Positions 1 through 9,164 are shown, counted from the first letter of the stretch. The stretch: 64,000 nt of DNA from Nostoc foliaceum FACHB-393 (GCF_014698505.1 NZ_JACJTD010000042.1:1-64000); one strand, 5' to 3'. Made by a program: numbers and translations. Notes: generated by a model from the sequence alone, not told the origin.

Positions 1-2753
1 AAACTTTCAAGTTCATCAGGTTCACTTTCTGGCTTGAGATACAAAGTACAAATTCTTTCCACTTCTTCGGGTGATATACTCTGCTTGTTGCACCAAGCTT
101 TGATGCAAGCATCGCTCAATTCTTCAACCAAGCCATAATCAACTACAGCAATTTCAGTATCTTCATTACACGCAATTAAATTGAGAAGTTTGATAATATC
201 CGGCTCACGTACTTGTTGATTTTTGGGAGTATATACAAGAGCATGATACTTTTTATTATGATTTAGTAAAACATAAACTGATGGTTCCGAGTCCTGAGTT
301 ATCTTTGCACTGACAATATCACTAAGAATAGTCTTAGCATAATCACGATGCATTTGTAGTTTTGCTGTATGTTGATAGAAGGGAGAAATATCCAAATCTG
401 CTAAAGCGTCTAAGTTTAATTGACCTGATTTTATTATTACTTGAGACGCAAGCTCAGGCAGATTAATTTCTTGGGAATTGGCAATTGTTAAAACGGGTAA
501 GTCCGTCAGCTTTCTAGATTCTCCATGACGCAACATGAGATTTTCCCAACGTTGTCTAATTCTGACTAAATCATACTTAAGGTCTGTCTCTTGTGTCAGG
601 TTAGGAACAAAGGTATATACTTTGACTGTTCGTGGAGAATGCCAAAAACGCAATATGCGTCCAGCTCGTTGAACAGGGCCAATAGGAGTCCAATCAATAT
701 CATAATTTATCACAGCAGATGCATCTTGCATATTAACCCCAACTCCATGAGCATCTGTGGAAATAAATACATCATAGCTTTCTTCAGAAATGGTTTCAGC
801 ATTATTAGAAATCGGTGCAAACTTTTTGATGAGTTTTTCTATTTCATTGGTTTCTTTCATCTGATATTTATCTTCATTCTCACTCGCTTCGATAGTTGCA
901 ACTACTTTTAATGCAGGGAACATTTGTTTGAATGCCTGTGCCAAGTAAACAACAGTAGCGCGACGTTCGCAAAATATAATTGCTTTTTCGGAATTCTGCT
1001 TAAGTTCTTGAATAATTATGTAAAGTGCTCTGAGCTTCAAGTCACTTTCAAAATCCAAATTAGTCAACGTTTCAATTAGAGGATTTAAAAGAGATTGTCT
1101 TTCTTGTTGATCCGACACAAACTTTAATTTCCCAAGTTTGTACTCGTTCTTTCCTCCAGGAGTATCAACAACGCTTTCAAGAACTCCACGAAGAGCCAAT
1201 GGAGAACTTGCCCAAGCAATTTTTACCAATCTCCTGATACATTCTCGAAACATAGGATTACGTGAATCTAAATCAAAATATCTTTTTTTAATTGCATCTA
1301 TCAGTTCCTTATCTAGTAAGAGAGGAAAATTGACACTGTATAGTACAATTTTGGGAATATATCTCTTCTCTGTTCCAAAAAGAATATAATTCTCTTGATT
1401 TTCTGATTGACTGTAATATTTAGCTACGTGAGGTGTAGTTAGTTGAGAAGCTACGGATAGATTAACAAAATCTTCGGTTTGCTCTATATGCCATGCACGG
1501 GCGTTATCGTCGTAATCTTCATCCAGCAAAGTATGAAGTTCGGCAGTATGTGGTAATAAATATAACTGATTATTTAAATTACTTTCATCTCTAGCATAAG
1601 GGGAACCAGTCAACAATAAGACCTTCGTATTGCTGCTCTTTTTCAAGAATTTTTTTAAACGGAGAAAAGCCCGACGCTCTGCGGGGTTTTTCTTCATATT
1701 AAATAAATCTTGTTTGAAACGGTTTCTAAAATAATGACTTTCATCAAAAATAATTAACCATCGTTGCTCATGAAGATTTTTTTGAATTTCTTCAAACAAT
1801 TCTAAGCTCCCATCCTGCTCCGAACCACTCTTATCTAAAGCCTGATAAACAAAATACTCGCAAGGTAGACCAGCATCACGCATTTCGCGTGTCCAACTAC
1901 TGCGGACTGCCTTTGGGCCAATAACCATAATATTATCAATTAGGTCATCATTGCGAAGGTGTAAAGCTACGTGAACTGCTACGACTGTTTTGCCAAGTCC
2001 AGTAGAAGCTACTAGCATTGAACCGCCAAACTCTTTTATCTGCCGCAGTGTTTGAGCAATCATATCCACCTGGTATGAAACAGGTTGTTTATTATAATTA
2101 CTTTTGATTGGTTGTATGTCTTCCAGCGCTAACATAGTCTTTAGGTATACATCCCACGGTGGCACAAAGTTAAGCCAGCGCTGCAAGACTTCTAATAATT
2201 CTTGGGTAATGTCTTTCGCTTCAGCAAAATATGTATCAAACTCGTTTACCAGTGCCACAACCTCGCGGTGTTTAGTTATTATATTCCCTGCCTCAACTTG
2301 CTCCCTCAAACCACGTTGGGTAAGATTTGACGAAGCCATAATTGCGACTTTGCGATCAACAATATATAGCTTGGCATGATGGTCTGTAGCTCTAGCATCT
2401 ACAAGGTGTAATCTACCTTGTTGCATTTTTTCTATTAAATCCAGTACTGTCTGTCGCCGCTCCCTGTCCAGACCTGTTCGCAGGTCGCGTAATATTTCAT
2501 CAATTAGAGCTTGCCGCGCTCGTTCTTCTCCGGGGTCATCAAGACCAACTAAAATATAAACGCGCTTGCCTTTTGTGTATCGTCGAACTAGCCCCCAACC
2601 TCTGATGGTAAAGAATCCAGAAGCGATGCGAATCTCTTTTTTAGCTGTTTGGAAGTAGTGGCTTATATACTCCAAAGCCTTTCTTCTCTCAAACCAGCTT
2701 TCTCGTGGAGTACCTATTTCACCGCTTTCGTTATTTTCTATTTCTTCATTCAT
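1..2753 (-). CDS. PLD-nuclease / SF2-helicase fusion protein (partial, C-terminus beyond left edge)
   Basis: The minus-strand frame opens at ATG 2753-2751 and stays open for 917 codons to the edge, so the C-terminus is missing. Residues about 20-170 look like a phospholipase-D-type domain: the segment HAKLYIVD followed by ASSNL matches one HxK(x4)D motif near residue 125. From about residue 240 there is a superfamily-2 helicase: STGLGKT (Walker A, about 251), DESH (about 334), LTGSPY, and a C-terminal lobe with FISTDAHGVGVN and QRAGRILR (motif VI, about 694). Proteins that join PLD and a RapA/SNF2-like helicase are known from bacterial defence and restriction-like loci, but I cannot assign a named system. 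No partner gene is visible upstream; the next region is non-coding. Helicase call sure, PLD likely, biological role inferred. Confidence 0.85.
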   Translation of the reverse strand, partial: MNEEIENNESGEIGTPRESWFERRKALEYISHYFQTAKKEIRIASGFFTIRGWGLVRRYTKGKRVYILVGLDDPGEERARQALIDEILRDLRTGLDRERRQTVLDLIEKMQQGRLHLVDARATDHHAKLYIVDRKVAIMASSNLTQRGLREQVEAGNIITKHREVVALVNEFDTYFAEAKDITQELLEVLQRWLNFVPPWDVYLKTMLALEDIQPIKSNYNKQPVSYQVDMIAQTLRQIKEFGGSMLVASTGLGKTVVAVHVALHLRNDDLIDNIMVIGPKAVRSSWTREMRDAGLPCEYFVYQALDKSGSEQDGSLELFEEIQKNLHEQRWLIIFDESHYFRNRFKQDLFNMKKNPAERRAFLRLKKFLKKSSNTKVLLLTGSPYARDESNLNNQLYLLPHTAELHTLLDEDYDDNARAWHIEQTEDFVNLSVASQLTTPHVAKYYSQSENQENYILFGTEKRYIPKIVLYSVNFPLLLDKELIDAIKKRYFDLDSRNPMFRECIRRLVKIAWASSPLALRGVLESVVDTPGGKNEYKLGKLKFVSDQQERQSLLNPLIETLTNLDFESDLKLRALYIIIQELKQNSEKAIIFCERRATVVYLAQAFKQMFPALKVVATIEASENEDKYQMKETNEIEKLIKKFAPISNNAETISEESYDVFISTDAHGVGVNMQDASAVINYDIDWTPIGPVQRAGRILRFWHSPRTVKVYTFVPNLTQETDLKYDLVRIRQRWENLMLRHGESRKLTDLPVLTIANSQEINLPELASQVIIKSGQLNLDALADLDISPFYQHTAKLQMHRDYAKTILSDIVSAKITQDSEPSVYVLLNHNKKYHALVYTPKNQQVREPDIIKLLNLIACNEDTEIAVVDYGLVEELSDACIKAWCNKQSISPEEVERICTLYLKPESEPDELES

Positions 2754-3228
2754 GAGTTGGGATTGCTTATGGTAGATCCAGTTTCGAGGTCAACGTACCA
2801 TTTTATAAATTTTCAACTTTAATAATTCCCGTACTATTACTAGAAAACATGAAATTCAAAATCAAAAATAACCCCACAGAATTGGTGGGGATAATGGTCA
2901 GCTAAGGAAGTATGTCTAAGTAGTACAATAATACTATTAAGTGATTATGCGGTCAAGTGTGCCGGAGTCGTTATACTTCAGTTAGACGTAGAATTACTAA
3001 ACCAAGCTAGTTGTTGGCCAATTCCTAATCCTATAAAAGGAATTTCAACTGTATAACCAACTACTTGAAACATCAAGACTGTACTTTATTAAGTAGTACT
3101 ATTTTTAGTATTCCCAAAATAAAATTTCTATACCCCCAGTTGATAACAAGCCGTTCACGGAAACCTCTACTTGTGATGTCGAGTCTGCCGTACAGTCATG
3201 GGGTTCGGCATTATGCACAATAAAGTTA
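2754..3228. other. Intergenic stretch upstream of the PLD-helicase and tmRNA-like gene
   Basis: No convincing gene is seen. It holds the promoter side of the minus-strand helicase and a small hairpin at 2872-2890 (CCCCAC / GTGGGG, 7-base loop). The one minus-strand frame here (3105-3293) lies largely antisense to the tmRNA-like sequence and has no family features. Confidence 0.5.
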
Positions 3229-3377
3229 GGGTCTGTAATGGTTTCGACTCTTTGGCGAAAGCATCTCTGTGAAACAGATCGAGAGTGAGTCATATCTCGT
3301 AAATCACTGGCTCTTTTTATAGAAGAAACGAATATACGGTAGCAACCGCTTTGGGTTAATCATGTCCCAAAGCGGTT
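3229..3377 (+). ncRNA. ssrA-like: tmRNA-like RNA (5' domain, pseudoknot 1, tag hairpin); 3' half not recognised
   Basis: From 3229 the sequence follows the 5' half of cyanobacterial tmRNA: GGGTCTG acceptor strand, then TAATGGTTTCGAC (the conserved D-loop region), TTGGCGAAAGC, and a pseudoknot 1. In the pseudoknot CGAGA (3280-3284) pairs with TCTCG (3295-3299) and GAGTCA (3287-3292) pairs with TGGCTC (3308-3313). An open frame then reads NEYTVATALG and stops at TAA 3357-3359. That stop lies in the loop of a perfect 12-bp hairpin (3344-3355 / 3366-3377), as in the tag helix of real tmRNAs. I could not find the pseudoknots, T-arm or CCA-side acceptor strand downstream, so this is either a reduced or split tmRNA or a decayed copy. 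The tag end (TALG) differs from the usual ALAA/AVAA. Confidence 0.6.
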
Positions 3378-3555
3378 ATTGAAATGTTATGCCATCGCTT
3401 TAGACCGAAATAAAGACCTCTGGGAAATGTCGAAATTGTTGACGGGAATGTTGAAGAATGCCGAGTGAGAAAAATTAATAAATCGACTAATTATAGTAGA
3501 TTAATCGTAATCCAAGTACTGGTAATTAAATCGCTACGCATTTTGAGAATCAGAA

Positions 3556-3759
3556 ATGCCTTCTAAATCCCAGTCACGTTATCCAGAAAACTGGTCAGAT
3601 ATCGCTCTTGATGTTAAACAACCTGTGGGCTGGCGTTGTTCTAAATGTCGGTTGCAGTGCATTCGCCCCCTTGATGATACCAAAAAACTTACCCGTTCCC
3701 TTAGAATGGAGCAAATGCAACCATATACTGAAGAAATGGTTGAGTTAGATAAACAGTAG
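3556..3759 (+). CDS. Small CxxC protein, truncated HNH-endonuclease-like
   Basis: A 67-residue product starting MPSKSQSRYPENW, with WRCSKCRLQC near residue 27. This resembles the N-terminus of the small HNH proteins common in cyanobacteria (pattern: MPSKS..RYPENW...A..VK...W.C..C...C). Those proteins continue with a second zinc pair and an HH motif; here the frame stops before them. It is therefore probably a truncated or recombined derivative, and nuclease activity is unlikely. It is followed after 6 bases by another small gene. Confidence 0.5.
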   Translation: MPSKSQSRYPENWSDIALDVKQPVGWRCSKCRLQCIRPLDDTKKLTRSLRMEQMQPYTEEMVELDKQ

Positions 3760-3765
3760 TAAATT

Positions 3766-3987
3766 ATGTCAACAATCCAACGCTTATCAAACGGATTAAA
3801 CCTAATTGTTAAGTACGATGAATCAGCCAATGTTGGTATTGGCTCAGAGATAAACGAGCCGGGTATCATTTATGTAGAAGATAAATCTTTGAAAACTTAT
3901 ACTAATATGTCAGAGCTTGAACGTTATAATATGAATTCTTGGGGTTGGAAATGGGATAATGGATTGTGGATAATAGACTTAGATTAA
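3766..3987 (+). CDS. Small orphan protein (73 aa)
   Basis: Begins six bases after the preceding small gene, so the two may be co-transcribed. The product is soluble and acidic with an aromatic C-terminus (NSWGWKWDNGLW). No motif, signal peptide or membrane segment is visible and I do not recognise the family. Confidence 0.4.
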   Translation: MSTIQRLSNGLNLIVKYDESANVGIGSEINEPGIIYVEDKSLKTYTNMSELERYNMNSWGWKWDNGLWIIDLD

Positions 3988-4218
3988 GGTATTACTGGAC
4001 AATAGGAATAAACAGTAGATTTTAAGTTAGCTTGCGGTTATTTTTAAGAGAGCATAGATGCAAATTTTTTATGTCATTATTGGCGCTAAAGTACGAAATT
4101 ATATTCCCTCTTGCTCTGTTTATGGTTTAGAAGTTTTCTCATTTTTTAGTTCAAAGCACAGTTACACAACTTGAAGTTCTGTTAAAGTAAAACTTAGGAA
4201 AGAAGTGTAGAGAAAAAT

Positions 4219-4500
4219 ATGAGCGATCGCTTAATGGAAAAACTGTTTAATGAGGCAGTCAGCCCAATCTTCTCTTCAAACAACTTAACTAAATATTCAG
4301 CGCTCAAACAAAGAGAAGACGAATTCAAAGCATTATTTAATATTGAACTAGTAGAATATGTTGACTCGAAGAGAGGATTTAACTTTTCTCTATTTATCCG
4401 CGACTTTTTGAGCGAAGCTAAATTGCCATATAGCAGTGCTGTTAAGCAAAAATATGGAGAGCGAGCGGCGAATTTGATTGGGGAATTAATTTGTATTTGA
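4219..4500 (+). CDS. Small orphan protein (93 aa)
   Basis: The start codon overlaps a HIP1 site (ATGAGCGATCGC). The product has an even charge pattern and no transmembrane segment, cysteine motif or helix-turn-helix that I can identify. Its coding character is reasonable (no neighbouring frame is better), but the function is unknown. Confidence 0.45.
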   Translation: MSDRLMEKLFNEAVSPIFSSNNLTKYSALKQREDEFKALFNIELVEYVDSKRGFNFSLFIRDFLSEAKLPYSSAVKQKYGERAANLIGELICI

Positions 4501-4591
4501 AAGCCAGATTTTTTCTCAACTAAACTAAAGCATAAATAAGGATTTTAATTGATTTTTAGTAGCTAAAGCATTACAGAAATCTAAGTTGAGC

Positions 4592-5005
4592 CTAATTAAA
4601 ATGCTGTTTGAGAAGTGGGTAAAGTTGTGCAGCCATAGATTCAAATTTATCCCCATCTGGATAGGGGCTGGCAATCTCATTTCCATCTTCATTCAGCCAA
4701 AAATGCTGATTTGGAGAATAATACAAGGATAATATTGCTCCACGCCACCATCCTCCAAGAATTAGTTCATCTTTAAAGTAATTAAGAGAAAAATCCACTC
4801 TCGGATTTCGGTATAAATTGCTATTAGGATTTGGGTCAGGGCGATTTTTGGGGTTAAATTGTTCAGTAAAATATCCTTGAAATTCAATGGTAATAAAATC
4901 CTCAGATATTTTAACAATCAGCTTGTATCTAGTATGTGCATAGGCTTGCGCTGCAATCGCGCAAACAGCCAACTCTAATTCTAATGATAAGTTTGATAAA
5001 TTCAT
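4592..5005 (-). CDS. Orphan protein (137 aa)
   Basis: Starts at ATG 5005. The N-terminal 25 residues are mildly hydrophobic (LELELAVCAIAAQAYA) but not a clear signal peptide. The rest alternates beta-type stretches with Pro/Asn-rich turns (NPKNRPDPNPNSN) and the aromatic motif GGWWRGAILSLYY. It faces the previous small gene tail to tail. Function not recognised. Confidence 0.45.
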   Translation of the reverse strand: MNLSNLSLELELAVCAIAAQAYAHTRYKLIVKISEDFITIEFQGYFTEQFNPKNRPDPNPNSNLYRNPRVDFSLNYFKDELILGGWWRGAILSLYYSPNQHFWLNEDGNEIASPYPDGDKFESMAAQLYPLLKQHFN

Positions 5006-5183
5006 AGCTCTTTTTTGCTGTCAACTCACCACCACATTAGGGACACCTTAACTGAGTTTCCCCACACTTAACATCTTCACCCTAAACTTCGACTTTCTCA
5101 AGGTTAATTACTCTGTTGCATTAGTAGTGAAGCATAAAATGGTTCTTGTCAGATTTTGGTGATGATGAAAGGTTACGCACTTT

Positions 5184-5363
5184 AAGGCAGAAGGCAGGAG
5201 GCAGAAGGTTTTAAAACGTTTTCTTATCCGAGCGTGGGATTTGTGACTTCACTCTTGCGATCGCTTACGGCTTTCTTGTGATGCAGATGTTCTATAATCC
5301 AAGCAGAGCTTCAATTGTGGGAATTTTTCCTTCCTCTTCCTTCTGCCCTCTGCTTTCTGCCTT
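5184..5363. repeat. MITE-like element with 25-bp imperfect terminal inverted repeats
   Basis: The left end (5184-5208) and the inverted right end (5339-5363) match at 22 of 25 positions; both are built from AAGGCAGAA and GGCAGAAGG units. The 130-base interior has no frame of note and includes one HIP1 site. The size and ends fit a non-autonomous miniature repeat. It accounts for most of the gene-free stretch 5006-5477. Confidence 0.6.
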
Positions 5364-5477
5364 ACCTCAACCAAGATCACCAAAAGTTGCCAATAACCCA
5401 TATTTTGACCTTTTTATAGTGTAAGTTACAGAATGCTAATCGCTCTCACTAGTATTGTTGTATCGAATATCACATCC

Positions 5478-6056
5478 TTAGTTCTTCCTTTGGACAAGAT
5501 AGCCTTGGCGGTAATCACTCTTCTTTAATTTGGAAGCTTGACGTGCAGACCACTGACGCATAGGAGTAACTTTTTCTACATGAAGTAGCTGATGGCGATA
5601 AGTATCATTGCCCGTTAGTTGAGCGATCGCACCAGCAATAAATCGAGCGCAGCGTTCTGGCTGAGACGAGACTTGTTCCTCTGCAAACCGAATGACAAGC
5701 CAGTTTGCATCGACAAAACACTTGTTTCGGTAATCATCCTCGCCGATACAGTGGGTAGGCTTAAGAGTTGCAAACGAAATTGGCTCATCAACCTCCAAAT
5801 CTATGTGTAAGCCAGTATTTGGTTCAATAATAAGAAAATCAGCCGTAAATGGTAGTCGATGCCCTGGAGGAAGCATCACCTGCTGGGGAGAAACAATTTC
5901 ACCAAAATAGTGTTTGAGAACATTTTCAAACAGCCCCTCACTTGCCCCGATTGGTGCATCTCCCTGTCCAGAAGGAAAAACTAAAGGGGTGAACTGTTTT
6001 TTTTCTTTAACTAACTCTGGGATAACAACAATTGGATATTCTGGTGTCTTTGCCAT
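5478..6056 (-). CDS. PD-(D/E)XK-like (DUF559/Vsr-type) nuclease domain protein
   Basis: 192 residues. The middle contains FTADFLIIEP followed by LHIDLEVDEP and, further on, DDYRNKCFVDANWLVIRF. This is the arrangement seen in small restriction-fold proteins of the DUF559/Vsr group: an acidic residue, an E-x-D strand, a D-x2-R-x2 element, then a W-x-V-x-R-F strand. The canonical lysine of E-x-K appears to be replaced (EVDE), so catalysis is uncertain. It is divergent from the AAA ATPase gene with about 100-180 bases between starts, so they may share a control region. Similar genes appear both in restriction systems and as free-standing orphans in cyanobacteria. Confidence 0.55.
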   Translation of the reverse strand: MAKTPEYPIVVIPELVKEKKQFTPLVFPSGQGDAPIGASEGLFENVLKHYFGEIVSPQQVMLPPGHRLPFTADFLIIEPNTGLHIDLEVDEPISFATLKPTHCIGEDDYRNKCFVDANWLVIRFAEEQVSSQPERCARFIAGAIAQLTGNDTYRHQLLHVEKVTPMRQWSARQASKLKKSDYRQGYLVQRKN

Positions 6057-6238
6057 ACTTGCACTAACTCTTCATACTGCAATTATCTAAATTCACAACG
6101 TCATTACACAATCAACAAAATACTGAAAATAAACCAACTTTTTTCTAATTTATGGACGCAATAATTAGAAAATTATCAGTTCTCGTACAGCATCTCTTCT
6201 GGATAAGATTACTTCTGAGTACGCTACAAGCAACTAAG

Positions 6239-7873
6239 ATGAAGTCTAGCTTTGACTATCTAGAAGACCTTCTTGCGGACAACTATCCAATCATCGCCTG
6301 CGAATCTCCCCTCCAAGAACGTCACCGCCTCCTAACCCGGATCACTACTTACTGTCAGCAAGCAGGCAGAAAAGCCTACATCTGGAATCTCAGCGAGGAC
6401 AGTATTAAAGAACTAGTAGTCAGCGCCGAAGAAAATCTGGTTCTTCGAGAATTTGACGAATATAAACCTTCCATAAAACAAAATAAAGAAGACTATTTTC
6501 AAGTACTCAATTTCTGGAAGGTTTATTCTGGCACTGGAGTATTAATCGTTGAGAATATCTTCCCTTGGATAAAAGAAAATACACCGAAAGAAACCGATTT
6601 TATTATATCAGAATGGATGAAGTCGTCGTTAATCAATCTCAAATTTTATACCAAAGATAGTGGTAAAACTACTATATTACTAGGAGCTAACGCCGAGATA
6701 GCAAGCGAAATAGCGGCAGAAATTCCCCTATGGAGTCAAGAACTACCAGATGCACAAGAAATTATTGACAGTTTAATTAAAAGCAAAAAATTTTCTTTCA
6801 CATATACGGAACAAGACTATTTAGAAATTGCTAACGCTAGTGCTGGTTTGTATATTTCTGATATTATGTATTGCCTAAACGATATTAGTAAAAATCATGA
6901 TTTAGGAAATTCCAGTAAGATAGCCAAGCTTCTGCTATCAAAAAAAATTCAACTGCTCAACCGCTTGTATGACATCGAATTCTTACCTCCGCCAAAAGTC
7001 CAGCTTGGTGGGTTGGAACTCATGCAGCAGTCATTCAAAAGGTTCAAGCGATTGCTTACCCCGCGTGCCAAACAATATAATCTGCGTGTACCCAAAGGGA
7101 TTATGCTTGTGGGGCCACCGGGAACAGGAAAATCACACTCAGCAAAAGCCTGTTCCCAGAATATGGGTATTCCCCTTATCATGGTCGATTGGGGCAACTT
7201 TAGAAGTTTTGGCAACCAAGCAGAAATGAAGCTTAAACGCTTGTTGCGACTGGCAGATAGGCTCAATCAAGTAATTTTGTACTTCGACGACTTTGATAAA
7301 GGCTTCGCTGGGGATGATGACCTCGCCAAACGGCTTGCTGGTCAGCTGTTGACATGGATGCAAGAGCGCACGTCAGATGTACTGGTCATCGCCTCAGTCA
7401 ACCGAATGGAATGGCTGCCACCCGAACTCACCCGTGCCGGACGGTTTGACTATTTATTTAAGGTAGACCTGCCCAATAATGGGGAAAGATATAGTATCTT
7501 CAAACTGCACGCTGCCCGATTTGACGAACGTTTTCGCAATGGCGGCGACCCCTGGAGCGAGGAACAGTGGCGCAGAATTCTTAAAGCCACCAATCGGTGT
7601 GTAGGTGCAGAAATCCAGACAATTGTAGAACGCGCCGCTAGTACCATATTCTGCGAAACAGTAATAGAAGATACCTACGCATCAAGCAAACTCCCGGCAC
7701 TCGAACTAACAATCGAAGCATTGCTAGAAGAACGCCGCCAGATTAACCCGCTTGCTATCCGCGAAGCCGATAAAGTCGAATCGATGCGTAACAAAGCTGA
7801 CCAACAAGCTTTACCTAGTAGTCCCCTCGATGAAAGCAAGTTTGCTGTTGGCAACATCGAGATTTTTAGCTAA
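6239..7873 (+). CDS. ycf46-like: Ycf46-like AAA+ ATPase
   Basis: About 544 residues from ATG 6239. An upstream in-frame ATG at 6152 would add 29 residues that do not resemble the family start. The N-terminal part (FDYLEDLLADNYPIIACES, then YIWNLS) matches the Ycf46 layout. The C-terminal AAA+ module has VGPPGTGKS (Walker A, about residue 290), YFDDFD (Walker B, about 347), ASVNRMEWLPPEL (sensor 1) and RAGRFD (arginine finger region), followed by a small helical lid. Ycf46 proteins are soluble ATPases linked in cyanobacteria to inorganic-carbon and photosynthesis regulation; the role of a plasmid copy is unknown. The family call is solid. Confidence 0.85.
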   Translation: MKSSFDYLEDLLADNYPIIACESPLQERHRLLTRITTYCQQAGRKAYIWNLSEDSIKELVVSAEENLVLREFDEYKPSIKQNKEDYFQVLNFWKVYSGTGVLIVENIFPWIKENTPKETDFIISEWMKSSLINLKFYTKDSGKTTILLGANAEIASEIAAEIPLWSQELPDAQEIIDSLIKSKKFSFTYTEQDYLEIANASAGLYISDIMYCLNDISKNHDLGNSSKIAKLLLSKKIQLLNRLYDIEFLPPPKVQLGGLELMQQSFKRFKRLLTPRAKQYNLRVPKGIMLVGPPGTGKSHSAKACSQNMGIPLIMVDWGNFRSFGNQAEMKLKRLLRLADRLNQVILYFDDFDKGFAGDDDLAKRLAGQLLTWMQERTSDVLVIASVNRMEWLPPELTRAGRFDYLFKVDLPNNGERYSIFKLHAARFDERFRNGGDPWSEEQWRRILKATNRCVGAEIQTIVERAASTIFCETVIEDTYASSKLPALELTIEALLEERRQINPLAIREADKVESMRNKADQQALPSSPLDESKFAVGNIEIFS

Positions 7874-7884
7874 TGAAAGGAGCC

Positions 7885-8066
7885 AGAATACAGAATTCAG
7901 GAGTCAGAAGAACTCCAGCCATAAAGGAAGGAGTTTCGGGCTGGTGGTTAAAAACTTTTTTGTTTTGCTTAACAACTCTGATGAGGCTTTAAACCAACAG
8001 TTAAAAGTCATTCGTACAAAGTCCTCAAGCCTTACGCAAGCTTTCTCCTGAATTCTGACTCCTGAG
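7885..8066. repeat. MITE-like element with AGAATTCAGGAG inverted ends
   Basis: AGAATTCAGGAG at 7892-7903 recurs inverted at 8045-8056, with further partial matches outside. The 140-base interior has no supported gene. The same core (GTCAGAATTCAG) is found in tandem at 15135, and the related GAGTCAG pair at 32919, so this is a dispersed family. It accounts for the gene-free stretch 7874-8207. Confidence 0.5.
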
Positions 8067-8207
8067 TTACGACTACTTCTTTGTAAACATCATAAATAAA
8101 TTCAAAGTTTCACCATGTTTGGACGAAAGCAAATGTAGCCAAAACATTTCAACAGATAATAATGCCTGCTATTTATAACCACTCTACTACTTTATTTATC
8201 TAAAACT

Positions 8208-8765
8208 ATGGAAGTCACAAGACAAACCGCTCAAACCAACATTCAAACTAAACAAGCACAAAATCCAGAAAAAAGCCTATTTTTCAAAATTCTCAATATC
8301 GTAGGGCCAATTGCTGGTTTTACTGCTGCTCTCTCACCCCTACCACTATACTTTTGGACTCGCCAGCCCCAGTATCTACCTATTGGTGCAACCTTTACCA
8401 GTAATAATCAGATAGTTCAACTCGAACTAGCAGACGATAGAAAAGAATATGCCCACGGACTCAAATTCCGTGACTCGATTCCCGAAAATCACGGAATGTT
8501 ATTTGTCCTTAACAAACCTGAAAAAGTTAAACTTTGGATGCAGGATACGTATATTCCTTTAGATATGATATTTCTCCAAGATGGAGTTATTAAATCAATC
8601 GTAGAGGCGGCTCCCCCCTGCAAAACAAAAATCTGTCCTAAGTACGATTCCATCTATCCTGTTAACCAAGTTATCGAACTACCTGCTAACAGTACCAAAA
8701 CCCTCAACCTCAAAGTAGGCAAGAAGCTCCATCTCGACTTCAACCCAAATCAAACGCAGAATTAG
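8208..8765 (+). CDS. DUF192 family protein, membrane-anchored
   Basis: 185 residues. A single hydrophobic segment at about residues 25-48 (ILNIVGPIAGFTAALSPLPL) suggests export or membrane anchoring. The rest is a typical DUF192/UPF0127 domain: ELADDRKEYAHGLKFRDSIP, then GMLFV, LWMQDTYIPLDMIFL and IVEAAPPCK. The function of the family is not established. It lies between the AAA ATPase and the conjugation cluster and is followed by a strong palindrome, so it is probably a single-gene unit. Confidence 0.85.
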   Translation: MEVTRQTAQTNIQTKQAQNPEKSLFFKILNIVGPIAGFTAALSPLPLYFWTRQPQYLPIGATFTSNNQIVQLELADDRKEYAHGLKFRDSIPENHGMLFVLNKPEKVKLWMQDTYIPLDMIFLQDGVIKSIVEAAPPCKTKICPKYDSIYPVNQVIELPANSTKTLNLKVGKKLHLDFNPNQTQN

Positions 8766-8838
8766 TTGACGGACAATTTATTTCACTCGGTAACTTAACG
8801 GTAAACACCGTAATTACACTACCTCATATATCAATTAC

Positions 8839-8869
8839 TGACCCCCGATATAGACTATATCGGGGGTCA
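8839..8869 (+). terminator. Perfect 15-bp inverted repeat downstream of DUF192 gene
   Basis: TGACCCCCGATATAG and its exact complement are separated by one base (8854). This is a very stable hairpin but has no T-run, so it could be a terminator or barrier, or an operator for the conjugation operon that starts at 9165. The rest of 8870-9164 is AT-rich, ends in a T-tract abutting the next ATG, and shows no gene. Confidence 0.55.
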
Positions 8870-9164
8870 AACATTATGAAATAAACCACTGATTTAAATG
8901 TTGAAAGTTGTCAATTCAATTTTTCTAATTTTTTACTAATGATTTACTGAAAATCATAGTGTTTAAAAATGGAAAATTCTTAGATGCTTTTACGGATATT
9001 AGTCTCATAAAATAGGTTCACAAGCGAGAAGTTGGAGCAGAGATTTACTCCAATCCAAACTATGTACTAGGGGCAGACTCCGCCAACGGAATAAAGCAGT
9101 AATTCAGTCGTAATTACCCCTACAAAGTTTCATCCAGTAATTTCCGAAATCATCTACTTTTTTT

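Noticed and set aside
3105-3293. Minus-strand 62-residue frame
   Set aside because: It lies mostly antisense to the tmRNA-like sequence; its codons are explained by that RNA and no family feature is present.
6152-6238. Upstream start for the AAA ATPase
   Set aside because: The extra 29 residues do not resemble the Ycf46 N-terminus, while ATG 6239 starts right at the family's first conserved block.
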